Shown here: positions 26,803 to 35,424 of the stretch, in pieces
Layout of the letters: each line of letters begins with the position of its first letter
Numbering within the stretch: position 1 is the stretch's first letter
Source of the DNA: Promethearchaeia archaeon
GTDB taxonomy: Archaea; Asgardarchaeota; Lokiarchaeia; Sigyniarchaeales; SOKP01
Direction of reading: 5' to 3'
Assembly: GCA_029856125.1 (NCBI GenBank)
Contig: JAHQWJ010000120.1
Coordinates: 186,001-250,000 of the forward strand
DNA: 64,000 nt
Notes under the pieces: model-generated
The model's database searches: none
Seen by the model: the letters and a program-made list of their open reading frames with translations, nothing else
Told to the model about the DNA's origin: nothing
Program-made: the position numbers and the translations under genes

Positions 26803-27618
26803 GTGAAAATCATCGTTACAATCAAACAAGTTCCTGAAGCAGATAAAGTTGCAGTAAATCAGGAAACTGGGACTTTAATAAGAGAGGGAGTTGAATCTAT
26901 TCTCAATCCATTTTGTGAGTATGCCTTAGACATGGCTGTTAAAATCCGGGACGAGAATCCGGATATTGTTGTTGAAATAAATGCAATTTCAATGGGACCT
27001 CCTCAAGCAAAGATGGCGTTATTGCGTTGTTTGGAACTGGGAGCTGATAAAGCTTTTTTATTGTCAGATTTAGCATTTGCAGGTTCAGATGTTTGGGCAA
27101 CTGCTTTAACATTAAAAGAAGGTATACGGAAATTTTTACCTAATTTTGATTTGATATTATGCGGAAAGCACGCTATTGACGGAGATACAGCACAAGTTCC
27201 AGCGGAATTAGCCGAAAATTTAGGTATTCCTCAAATTTTTTATGGAATTGATGCAAAAGTCGAAAAGAAAAAGATTAGAGTTAAAAAAGAAACCGAAAAT
27301 GGTTTTCAAATCATTGAAACCCGAACACCCGCTTTAATAACAATTAGTAAAGGCCCCTCTAATATTCGCAGACTTCCATCAATGAAAAATATAATTGAAG
27401 CACGAAATAAGCCGTTAGAGACCATTACTGCTGATAAATTGGACATAGAAAAAGAAAAATTAGGATTAAATGGATCTTATACACAAGTAATTAACATTTT
27501 TGCGCCCCCTATAAAAGAAACAGGAAAGATTATTGATGGAAGCGATCCTGGTAAAGCAGCTGAACAGATGATGGCATTTCTAAGGGAAAGAAAATTGATA
27601 AAATTTGAGGTAGACTGA
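26803..27618 (+). CDS. etfB: Electron transfer flavoprotein beta subunit
   Basis: This is a complete EtfB of 271 residues. It has KIIVTIKQVPEAD at the start, LNPFCEYALDMAV, KMALLRCLELGADKAFLLSD, LILCGKHAIDGDTAQVPAELAENLG, and the C-terminal arm with RRLPSMKNIIEAR. It pairs with the EtfA encoded 6 bases downstream to hold FAD, and it is the NAD-binding subunit in bifurcating Etf complexes. The start is a GTG at 26803, three bases after the stop of the dehydrogenase gene, so it is translationally linked. The context says it serves the lactate/glycolate dehydrogenase. Confidence 0.95.
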   Translation: MKIIVTIKQVPEADKVAVNQETGTLIREGVESILNPFCEYALDMAVKIRDENPDIVVEINAISMGPPQAKMALLRCLELGADKAFLLSDLAFAGSDVWATALTLKEGIRKFLPNFDLILCGKHAIDGDTAQVPAELAENLGIPQIFYGIDAKVEKKKIRVKKETENGFQIIETRTPALITISKGPSNIRRLPSMKNIIEARNKPLETITADKLDIEKEKLGLNGSYTQVINIFAPPIKETGKIIDGSDPGKAAEQMMAFLRERKLIKFEVD

Positions 27619-27624
27619 TTTAAA

Positions 27625-28839
27625 ATGCTAGAAATCAATGAAGAAAATTGCATTGGGTGTAAAATTTGTGAAACAGTCTGCCCATTTGGTGCAATAATTG
27701 TTGATCCTGAAGATAATAAAGCTAAAGTCTTGGACACTTGTACTCTGTGTGGAGCCTGCGTAAACGCATGTAGATATGATGCACTCACTATCAAACGCAA
27801 AATAGCTTCAAAGGAAGATTTAGAAAAATATAGCGGAATTATGATTTGGGGCGAATTGGAGGAAGATGAGGTCGAGAATCTACAATTAAAAAATGTGGTT
27901 TTTGAACTCTTAGGAAAAGCTCAAGAATTAAATAAAGCACTTAATGAAAAAATATCTGTTGTTGTCCTCGGGCCTCCGGGAAAAATTCCACCGATCGATA
28001 TATTATATCACTATGGAGCCGATGAAGTTTTTTTATGTGAGCACGAACTACTTGAAAATTACTCGACCGATGGTTTTACAACCGCTATTACAACATTAAT
28101 TATTAATGAGAAACCGTCGATATTTTTCTACGGTGCTACAGTTAATGGGCGTGATTTAGCACCCAGAATTGCAGCAAGAATTGCAGCTGGCTTAACCGCT
28201 GATTGTACTGCATTTGACATAAATAAAGAAAAGCAGCTTGTTCAAACCCGACCTGCATTCGGGGGAAATATTATGGCTTCAATTATATCCCCATTTACAA
28301 GACCTCAAATGGCAACCGCAAGACCTAATAATTTCCAAAAACCAATAAAAGATACTTCCCGAAAGGGAAACCTTAAAAAATTTGAAGTTAAAATTGAAAA
28401 ACAAACCATCAGAACGAAAATTATTAAAGAAACAATTTCCAAAGTTGATACAATAAATATTGAAGAAGCCGATATTCTCGTTTCTGCAGGAAAGGGAATC
28501 GGAAATAAAGAAAACCTAGGATTAGTACAAGAATTGGCGCGAGAAATAAAAGGAATAATGTCAAGCTCCCGTGCTTTAGTTGAACTCGGCTGGACATCTC
28601 ATCCCATACAAGTTGGTCAATCAGGAAAAACTGTAAGCCCAAAATTATATATCGCCTTAGGAATTAGCGGAGCGATACAACATTTAGTTGGAATGAAAAG
28701 CAGCGATGTATTAATTGCAATAAATACAGATCCTGAAGCCCCAATATTTAAAGTAGCTGATTTTGGAATAGTAGGTGACATTTTTGAAATTATACCTCAA
28801 TTTCTTAAACAACTGCATTCTGAACGGAGGAAAAGTTAG
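27625..28839 (+). CDS. etfA: Electron transfer flavoprotein alpha subunit with N-terminal 2[4Fe-4S] ferredoxin
   Basis: Residues 1-55 carry two cluster motifs, C9-x2-C12-x2-C15-x3-C19-P and C39-x2-C42-x2-C45-x3-C49. The remaining 350 residues are EtfA, with VVLGPPGKIPPIDILYHYGADEVFL and the FAD-binding C-terminal domain (SSRALVELGW, GQSGKTVSPKLYIALGISGAIQH, INTDPEAPIF). The ferredoxin fusion is the mark of lactate- and caffeyl-CoA-type bifurcating Etf proteins, where reduced ferredoxin enters through these clusters. It is the third gene of the dehydrogenase-etfB-etfA unit. mtnA follows after 43 bases and may read through from the same promoter. Confidence 0.94.
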   Translation: MLEINEENCIGCKICETVCPFGAIIVDPEDNKAKVLDTCTLCGACVNACRYDALTIKRKIASKEDLEKYSGIMIWGELEEDEVENLQLKNVVFELLGKAQELNKALNEKISVVVLGPPGKIPPIDILYHYGADEVFLCEHELLENYSTDGFTTAITTLIINEKPSIFFYGATVNGRDLAPRIAARIAAGLTADCTAFDINKEKQLVQTRPAFGGNIMASIISPFTRPQMATARPNNFQKPIKDTSRKGNLKKFEVKIEKQTIRTKIIKETISKVDTINIEEADILVSAGKGIGNKENLGLVQELAREIKGIMSSSRALVELGWTSHPIQVGQSGKTVSPKLYIALGISGAIQHLVGMKSSDVLIAINTDPEAPIFKVADFGIVGDIFEIIPQFLKQLHSERRKS

Positions 28840-28882
28840 TACTTAATTTAATTTTTTAAACCTTGTAATATTTAAGATTAAT

Positions 28883-29908
28883 ATGATTCCTTCAATTGAA
28901 TGGACCCTCGACAACAAAGTTAAGATGATAGATCAAACTCTACTACCATATAAACTTGAGTTTTTAGAGTTTGACGATTTTAGAGCTGTCGCAAATTCTA
29001 TCAAAGTCATGAATATCAGAGGTGCCCCGGCAATAGGTGTAGCAGCAGCAATGGGTATGGCGTTAGCTACGATAGAATATAAAGAATTAGTAAAAGATAA
29101 ATTCCTTATTAAAATGGAGGAAGCTGCTGATGTAATACGCAGTACAAGACCTACAGCATCCAACTTATTTTGGGCAATAAATAGAATCTTGAAGATAATC
29201 AAAGAATTCCCTGATAATCCCTCGAATATATCTGATCTTGTCATTGAAGAGGTAAAAATAATGGCACAAGAGGATATCAACGTTAATAAAAATATCGGTA
29301 AAAATGGTGCTTCCCTATTAAAAGATGGAGATGTCGTTTTAACTCATTGCAACGCGGGATCTTTAGCAACTGTTCAATATGGGACTGCTTTAGCACCCAT
29401 CAGAGCAGCAATTGAAGAGGGTAAAAATATAAGCGTCATCGCTGATGAAACAAGACCGAGATTACAAGGCGCGAGATTGACGGCGTATGAACTCCAATAC
29501 GACAAAATCCCCGTAAAAGTAATTTCAGACACATCCTCAGGATTGTTGATGATGCTTGGAAAAGTGGATAAGGTAATTGTAGGGACCGATAGAGTTACAT
29601 CAGACGCGGTGTTTAATAAGATTGGCACGTATCTAGTAGCTTTAGCTGCAAAAGATAATAATATTCCTTTCTATGTTGCTGCTCCATCTTCTACACTCTC
29701 ACTTTACGAAACAATTAAAGATGTTACAATTGAACAAAGAGACAGTAATGAAGTATGTAACATATTAGGAAAAGTGCAAATCGTTCCTGAGGGTGTCGAG
29801 TGTTTAAATTATGCGTTTGATATAACCCCCTTTAAATTAGTGACTGGTTTTATTACAGAAGACGGTGTTTTCTCACCAGGAGAATTATTAAAAAAGTACA
29901 AGGTTTAA
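28883..29908 (+). CDS. mtnA: S-methyl-5-thioribose-1-phosphate isomerase (aIF2B-like family)
   Basis: The 341-residue protein has the MtnA-type motifs: the anion-binding IRGAPAIGVAAAMG, the catalytic Cys in THCNAGSLATVQYGTALAPI, DETRPRLQGARLTAYEL, and the catalytic Asp in VGTDRVTSDAVFNKIGTY. It converts methylthioribose-1-phosphate to the ribulose form in methionine salvage. In archaea, related proteins act on ribose-1,5-bisphosphate or 5-deoxyribose-1-phosphate. The TRP(x)LQGARLTA segment fits the MtnA branch. It stands after the etf genes but probably has no functional link to them. Confidence 0.9.
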   Translation: MIPSIEWTLDNKVKMIDQTLLPYKLEFLEFDDFRAVANSIKVMNIRGAPAIGVAAAMGMALATIEYKELVKDKFLIKMEEAADVIRSTRPTASNLFWAINRILKIIKEFPDNPSNISDLVIEEVKIMAQEDINVNKNIGKNGASLLKDGDVVLTHCNAGSLATVQYGTALAPIRAAIEEGKNISVIADETRPRLQGARLTAYELQYDKIPVKVISDTSSGLLMMLGKVDKVIVGTDRVTSDAVFNKIGTYLVALAAKDNNIPFYVAAPSSTLSLYETIKDVTIEQRDSNEVCNILGKVQIVPEGVECLNYAFDITPFKLVTGFITEDGVFSPGELLKKYKV

Positions 29909-29953
29909 TAATAATAGAATAAGATATGTGATTTCACTCGGAATGATATAGAC

Positions 29954-30202
29954 ATGAAGTTTAATAAAAAACAAAAGGATACACTTTTTAAAATTCTTCT
30001 TACTAGTGAGATCGAACTCTTATGTTACCTTCTCTATTTGATTATATCTATCAATTTAGGCGATTTTATCTGGACACCTGAAATGTTAAGATCATCTTTA
30101 ACTGGTTTTTTCATTCAATTTCTCAAACTCGTGTTTCTTCTTAATGGAGTAATCTTGTTTCTATACATCGTAGTTTTTTTGATCTTTTTACTCAAAAGCT
30201 AA
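29954..30202 (+). CDS. Small hydrophobic membrane protein (82 aa)
   Basis: The 82-residue protein has a short charged start (MKFNKKQKDTLFK) and two strongly hydrophobic segments (IELLCYLLYLIISINL and FLLNGVILFLYIVVFLIFLL). It resembles no family I can name. A hairpin membrane topology with both ends inside is likely. The gene ends tail-to-tail with dus, the two stops sharing four bases. The ATG has only a weak upstream purine-rich stretch. Confidence 0.6.
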   Translation: MKFNKKQKDTLFKILLTSEIELLCYLLYLIISINLGDFIWTPEMLRSSLTGFFIQFLKLVFLLNGVILFLYIVVFLIFLLKS

Positions 30203-31182
30203 TTGGAAGTAATTAGATTTCTTAATTCCTCTAAGTTTCTTGTTTTTGAGATTCGCGTTCTTAAACTAATTGCACCCTCAATATTTTTTGTAAACCATAT
30301 TGCATTTCTTCTCAATTCCATAAGCTTAAACTTCTCATGGGAAAAAGGCATATCGATCGTATCGTCTAAAAACTCATCAACGCATTCTTCGTACAACTTG
30401 AGGTATTTTCTCGCTTTAGAGAAACTAGTTTCGTGTTTAGATTCTATTCCCCTTGAAAAACATTGACTGATATGTTGAAAGATTTCTGGATTTCCCATTG
30501 ATGCTCTCCCAATCATAATGGCATCAACATTAGTAAGTTCTAAGAATTTTTTTGCAGTTAACCCGCCATAGATATTTCCATTTCCAACCACAGGAATCTT
30601 GACTAATGATTTTATTTTCTTTATAGTATTTAGGTCAAGGGTTGAGTCAAGGTATCGGTCTTTTACTGTTCTTCCATGAATTGTTAGGAAGTCAATACCT
30701 GAACGATTCACAATATCAGCTATTTTTTCGATATTATTTGTATTATTAAAGCCGGTTCTTATCTTAAGAGAAACGGGTCGTGAAGAATATTTTACCGAAG
30801 CCTTGAGCAAAGTTTCTAATACATCGAGATTCTTGAGGAGATAGCCCCCTTCTTCAGCTTTTATCGCTCTTCTAGAGGGACAACCTGCATTGATATCTAA
30901 GACATCGAATTGATAGCTTTCCAGAAAGTCAATGGAACTTTTTAAAGCGTCTAAATCTGAACCAATTAATTGTACGCTTACCGGTCTTTCTTCCTCTATT
31001 TTGTGTAAATATCTTAAAACGCTTCTGGAATGAGTTTCAATCCTTTTAGTATAAAGCATTGGGACGCACACTAACCCGATATTGCCGAATTTTCTACAAA
31101 ACCGCCTAAATGGCGCCGTAGATACTTGTAACATAGGGGCTAAAATTAAATTATTTTCTAAAAAGAGCGGTCCTAATTTCAT
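30199..31182 (-). CDS. tRNA-dihydrouridine synthase family protein
   Basis: The 327-residue protein is a flavin TIM-barrel Dus. It starts LILAPMLQVSTAPFRRFCRKFG, and has the catalytic Cys in DINAGCPSRRAIKAEEGGYLL, the KIRTGF segment, the FLTIHGRTVKDRY phosphate site, and VVGNGNIYGGLTAKKFLELTNVDAIMIGRASMGNPEIF. It reduces uridine to dihydrouridine in tRNA using FMN. The target position cannot be told from sequence. It is convergent with the small membrane protein gene and has an independent promoter on the 31.2 kb side. Confidence 0.93.
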   Translation of the reverse strand: MKLGPLFLENNLILAPMLQVSTAPFRRFCRKFGNIGLVCVPMLYTKRIETHSRSVLRYLHKIEEERPVSVQLIGSDLDALKSSIDFLESYQFDVLDINAGCPSRRAIKAEEGGYLLKNLDVLETLLKASVKYSSRPVSLKIRTGFNNTNNIEKIADIVNRSGIDFLTIHGRTVKDRYLDSTLDLNTIKKIKSLVKIPVVGNGNIYGGLTAKKFLELTNVDAIMIGRASMGNPEIFQHISQCFSRGIESKHETSFSKARKYLKLYEECVDEFLDDTIDMPFSHEKFKLMELRRNAIWFTKNIEGAISLRTRISKTRNLEELRNLITSN

Positions 31183-31326
31183 TTTATTTGTAAAGTATTA
31201 TTTTCTTATCTTTTACTTTCCATAAACAAGAATTTTTTAAGAAACTTCAATTTATCTAATTTAGAAAGAATAAGTTTAATCTATATTACTAAAGAACTAT
31301 ATTATATTCTCGAACAATTACTTAAA

Positions 31327-31830
31327 ATGTCAGATAACTTAAAGGAGTACGTTTTTAAGGTAAAACCAACTGAAATTACGTATATGGAAAAAGATCCACT
31401 AGAATTAAAAAAGGATTTTATTTTCTTTCACAATAAAATAAAATTTAGGAAGGAAATTACTCGATTACAAAATATATTTAAAGAATATACAAAAATCGCG
31501 CTTCAAGCTTCTGGAATACGAGATTCCTATTTAAAGGAAGAGTTTTCAGAGACTTTCTATATCATCGTTTTTACTACTCACGAGGTTGTTAGAAAAACTA
31601 ACGAAATTATTGAACCGCATCGTCATATCGATTTAAAGACAGGATGTTATTATCTAGAATCGACATCTGAGTATATACTTTTACTTGCAAAAGATTTAGG
31701 TGGGGTAAAATCTGGAGTAATTACGATGGAAGATATCTTTTATCAAACTTTTGAAGATCATTTCGCTCAGAAAAATACTGATGACTACGTAAAAATTAGA
31801 TCGTTTAAACTTTTTAATTGTATTGAATAA
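31327..31830 (+). CDS. Hypothetical protein (167 aa)
   Basis: I do not recognise this protein. It has a charged first half with a helical segment (RKEITRLQNIFKEYTKIALQAS), then alternating strands (ETFYIIVFTTHEVVRK, YYLESTSEYILLLAKDLGGVKSG) and a C-terminal part with MEDIFYQTFEDHF. It has no signal peptide, membrane helix or Cys motif. The beta-rich centre could be a small ligand-binding domain. It is flanked by dus and glucan phosphorylase, both on the other strand, so it is likely a single-gene unit with a TATA-like TATATTATA about 30 bases upstream. Confidence 0.6.
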   Translation: MSDNLKEYVFKVKPTEITYMEKDPLELKKDFIFFHNKIKFRKEITRLQNIFKEYTKIALQASGIRDSYLKEEFSETFYIIVFTTHEVVRKTNEIIEPHRHIDLKTGCYYLESTSEYILLLAKDLGGVKSGVITMEDIFYQTFEDHFAQKNTDDYVKIRSFKLFNCIE

Positions 31831-31870
31831 TCTGCTCACTAAATTTAAGAAATTAAATAAAAAAAGTTAT

Positions 31871-33592
31871 TTATTTTACATATTGCCACGGTTTTTGTTT
31901 TCTGAGTTTGTACGCTTTTTTAGCGTATTCTTTCATCATCCGATTTGTGTTGAAAAAGGCTGCTAAAGCTATAGCATTCTTACTTCTAAACAACCAATCT
32001 TCGTGGTTTAAATAAGTTGGTATAATTTCATTTTCGAGAACCTCATAAATTGCTTTCGAATCAACATCCCAATCATTAGAAACTCCAGAATCATTCGGAT
32101 TTGAGTCATCTGGACCAATTGCCCAACCTGCCATAGGATTCTTATGATACCCTTCTAACCACCAACCATCCTGAACGCTGAAATTCAAAACACCATTTAA
32201 TGCTGCTTTCATACCACTTGTGCCACTTGCTTCTCGATATCTCTCAGGAGTATTGAGCCAAACGTCACATCCAGATACTAGCATGTGAGATATATCCATG
32301 TTATAATTCTCCATCATCACAACCTTCACTCCATAATTATCATAGAGATATTCACCAGCCTTATAGATTTCCTTAATATAATCCTTTCCCTTTGTGTCCT
32401 TGGGGTGAGCTTTTCCGGCAAATATGAATTGAATTTTGTCTTTACAGATACTTCCAAGTCTATCAATATCCTTAAATATTAAAGTAGCTCTTTTATAAGT
32501 AGCGAATCTTCGAGCAAATCCAATAGTAATGCGTTCCTCGTCTAAAAGATTCCAACTGTGTCCCTTCTGATAGTTGATTAGATTAAATTTGTTCTCGATA
32601 TGCGCATCAAATATATCCAAGTCATCAAGTTCAATTGCATTTTGAAGAATTGACGGATTTGCTTTCCAATTAGGCCATTTCTTATTAAAGATATGGCGAA
32701 ATGGGCGACTAACCCAAAATCCTAAATGAATCCCGTTTGTAATTGAATCGACTTCATATTGAGGAAACATTTTTCTGGATATATCACCATGTTTTTTTGC
32801 AACTCCATTTCTGTATCGAGAAAGCCCCATCCCTAGATAAGTCATGTTAAATTGACCGTTATCCTCTGCAATTTTGCTTATTTCCGAAGGCATCCTATTT
32901 TCAAATACTTTATCAACCAAATCTAGATTAAATCTATCGTGTCCGGCTGGTACAGGAGTGTGAGTGGTGAATACAACTTTGTCCCTTACTTTGTCAAGAT
33001 CCCCGTTTAACATATCATAAAGTTCCACAATAGAAAAAGAGCCGTGTCCTTCGTTTAGATGGTAGGTTTCTATGTTGTTGTATCCCTGAGAATTTAAAAG
33101 TTTCACGCCTCCAATTCCGAGTATCATTTCTTGCACAATTCTATTCCAACGAGATGTGGAATCGTACAATGAACCCGTCATTTTTTTCATCCAATCTTCG
33201 TTGCCTTCAATATCTGTAGTTAATAAATAAATTGGAAGTATATGACCTGATTGACCCATTACTTTGTATAGCCAAGCTGATACTAAAACTTCTTTGTCTT
33301 CAATTTTTATCGATATTGGTTTTTCAACTTTTTCAAACTCGTAAAAAAAGTTCCATTCAATTTCTTTTTCTTTTTGTTCTCCATGTTCATTGAAGAACTG
33401 ATAAAAATAGCCAGAACTATAACACAAACATAATCCTACCATAGGAAGCTCTAAATCTGCTGCAGATCTAACTGTGTCACCAGACAATACTCCCAATCCG
33501 CCACTATAAGTTGGAATGCTTGAGTCTACAGCGATTTCCATCGAAATATATGCAACTTGAGTGCTATTTTTCAAATCTTTGTCAACTTCCAT
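31871..33592 (-). CDS. Alpha-glucan phosphorylase (GT35, short archaeal/bacterial form)
   Basis: The 573-residue protein belongs to the short glycogen/maltodextrin phosphorylase group. It has AYISMEIAVDSSIPTYSGGLGVLSGD, YHLNEGHGSF, VFTTHTPVPAGHDRF, SITNGIH, IGFARRFATYKRATLIF, and the PLP-lysine region EASGTSGMKAALNGVLNFSVQDGWW. It releases glucose-1-phosphate from alpha-1,4-glucans. A nucleotidyltransferase gene 3 kb away may use related sugar phosphates. It has a normal ATG start, no secretion signal, and is cytoplasmic. Confidence 0.94.
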   Translation of the reverse strand: MEVDKDLKNSTQVAYISMEIAVDSSIPTYSGGLGVLSGDTVRSAADLELPMVGLCLCYSSGYFYQFFNEHGEQKEKEIEWNFFYEFEKVEKPISIKIEDKEVLVSAWLYKVMGQSGHILPIYLLTTDIEGNEDWMKKMTGSLYDSTSRWNRIVQEMILGIGGVKLLNSQGYNNIETYHLNEGHGSFSIVELYDMLNGDLDKVRDKVVFTTHTPVPAGHDRFNLDLVDKVFENRMPSEISKIAEDNGQFNMTYLGMGLSRYRNGVAKKHGDISRKMFPQYEVDSITNGIHLGFWVSRPFRHIFNKKWPNWKANPSILQNAIELDDLDIFDAHIENKFNLINYQKGHSWNLLDEERITIGFARRFATYKRATLIFKDIDRLGSICKDKIQFIFAGKAHPKDTKGKDYIKEIYKAGEYLYDNYGVKVVMMENYNMDISHMLVSGCDVWLNTPERYREASGTSGMKAALNGVLNFSVQDGWWLEGYHKNPMAGWAIGPDDSNPNDSGVSNDWDVDSKAIYEVLENEIIPTYLNHEDWLFRSKNAIALAAFFNTNRMMKEYAKKAYKLRKQKPWQYVK

Positions 33593-33789
33593 AATTAATC
33601 ATTTCTCTCTTGTGTTTTAAATTTGAGTTACGATTTCTTTTATTTAATACTATCTATATTATTTTTAAAACTCTTGTTTTAAAATTTTATGTTAATACGA
33701 ATAACATGTAAGTATCAATTTTGTATGAATTAAATTAGGTTTAAAACTAGGGATTGTCGAGAAAATAATAAAAAAATATTAAATCATAG

Positions 33790-34161
33790 CTATTCTTCAT
33801 CAAGTTTTACTGTTGGACTTTCAAGATTGATTTTTTTTGAAATTCCGTGAGTATCCAATCCATTAATATCAAGCTTAGCTAATTTTTTCATAAAATCTTT
33901 ATTTTCAAAATTAGGAATACTATTTATGAGATTTGGCGCAGGTAATGAATTAATTAGGTTTGGCCTTAATAATGTATTCTTATGGGTGAGGTATTCTTCA
34001 CTTTGTTTTTTATTTTCAATATGATTTTTAAAGAATGGATTTTCGGGTCTCAAGTTTTCGATTTTAGCAGGATTTTTAACTATTGGAGAGTTAGGGATAG
34101 TAGATTTCGATATTCGGCAAATAGGGCAGTTATTATTATCCAAACCGTGTATGCATGACAT
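33790..34161 (-). CDS. Small zinc-motif protein with a disordered tail (123 aa)
   Basis: The N-terminus has a compact C-x-H...C-x2-C motif (C3, H5, C12, C15 in MSCIHGLDNNNCPIC). The rest is low in hydrophobic residues and rich in Asn, Pro and Lys, so probably disordered. It contains a near-duplicate NLINSLPAP/NLINSIPNF and an end with IDTHGISKK-like and acidic segments. No family is recognised. The architecture suggests an adaptor held by its zinc knuckle. It diverges from the SIS-domain gene across 96 bases, so both may share regulation. Confidence 0.65.
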   Translation of the reverse strand: MSCIHGLDNNNCPICRISKSTIPNSPIVKNPAKIENLRPENPFFKNHIENKKQSEEYLTHKNTLLRPNLINSLPAPNLINSIPNFENKDFMKKLAKLDINGLDTHGISKKINLESPTVKLDEE

Positions 34162-34269
34162 GTATTATCACTATTTTTAATTTGACTACTGAATTGTTTA
34201 AATTAATTTTATCTTATATTTTTTTTTATAATATATAATAAAACATGAATAAATTTTATGGGGATAATA

Positions 34270-35358
34270 ATGAACGATAATTTTCTTAAAGAAATTAAAT
34301 CTCAACCTCAAGCGTTAGAAGATACATTAAAATATATCGTAGGCGAGGGTAGACCTCAATTTCTAAAGATTAGAGATTTTATAAAAAAAGGAGGGATAAC
34401 TAAATTAATTTTTACAGGTATGGGTTCAAATTACATCAGTTCATATCTACCTTATTATATATTGAACCAATACGGAATTGCTGTTGAAATGCGAGAGGCC
34501 GGAGAATTCTTGTTTAACACTTTTCCACGAGTTAAGCAAACTTGCTTTAAGGATACAGGAATCATAATTATATCTCCGTCTGGTGAATCTGAAGAAATTC
34601 GGGAGCTTCTGAGGGATATTAATGCTATATCTATAGACGACAAACCACTCACGATTGGTATCACTAATAATCCAGACAGTTATCTAGCTTATATGACCGA
34701 ATTGCAGATTTTTATGAATTTTGACGAAGAAATTTCAGTTACTTCACAGAGTTATGTGTGTACTTTGTTAATGCTTTACATAATGGCTAAAACAATTATA
34801 GGGGAATTTTTTACATCCGAAGAAGAAACACAAGCAGTAGAAGATGTTCTAAGGAGTATCAAGGAGTTATTACAGAACCAAAAACAAATTAACAAAATAT
34901 GGAAAGATTTTGTACCTGCTTTTGGAGAAAAAATTAATTTTTTAGAATTTCTCTCGAGAGGTTCTTCACTTACAACGGCTCACCAGGCAGCTTTATATTT
35001 TAAGGAAATTGTTAAATCTTATTCGGAAGCAAATTCTATATCAACTTTTAGGCATGGGGCTATAGAATGCTTAAATAAAAATACGAATATTGTAATTCTT
35101 TCTTCTGACAAAGACAATTTTGATTTGAATGTTCAGTTTATTGAAAATCTAGTAAAAAAATGGGCATTCGGGAGATTACTACACATTACTAATCAAGAGT
35201 TTGATGATAGAGTAAAAAAATTACACGATAGCTCAAAGATTTTCACTTACAAGCACGGAATAAAAGATTCACATCTCGCCCCTATTATGGAAATAATAGT
35301 TCTCCAACTATTGTTCCTTAAGATTGCAGAAAAAAAGGGAATTGAACCCGGAGTTTAG
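34270..35358 (+). CDS. SIS-domain sugar isomerase/deglycase-like protein
   Basis: The 362-residue protein contains two SIS domains, as in the isomerase half of GlmS and in AgaS/FrlB deglycases. It has KLIFTGMGSNYISSYLPYYIL, GIIIISPSGESEEIRELLRDI with the Ser-rich phosphate loop, LSRGSSLTTAHQAALYFKEIVKSYSEA for the second, and FRHGAIECL. These domains bind keto- or amino-sugar phosphates. The glutaminase half of GlmS is absent. An ATG at 34258 is in frame, but GGGGAT directly precedes the one at 34270. The gene is followed by an MFS transporter and a nucleotidyltransferase, suggesting an amino-sugar or sugar-phosphate unit. Confidence 0.8.
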   Translation: MNDNFLKEIKSQPQALEDTLKYIVGEGRPQFLKIRDFIKKGGITKLIFTGMGSNYISSYLPYYILNQYGIAVEMREAGEFLFNTFPRVKQTCFKDTGIIIISPSGESEEIRELLRDINAISIDDKPLTIGITNNPDSYLAYMTELQIFMNFDEEISVTSQSYVCTLLMLYIMAKTIIGEFFTSEEETQAVEDVLRSIKELLQNQKQINKIWKDFVPAFGEKINFLEFLSRGSSLTTAHQAALYFKEIVKSYSEANSISTFRHGAIECLNKNTNIVILSSDKDNFDLNVQFIENLVKKWAFGRLLHITNQEFDDRVKKLHDSSKIFTYKHGIKDSHLAPIMEIIVLQLLFLKIAEKKGIEPGV

Positions 35359-35424
35359 TAAACTTAAGAAATTATTATTCCTTATACTCAAATATCATTT
35401 AATTCTTCTCAGCCATTAGGAAAT

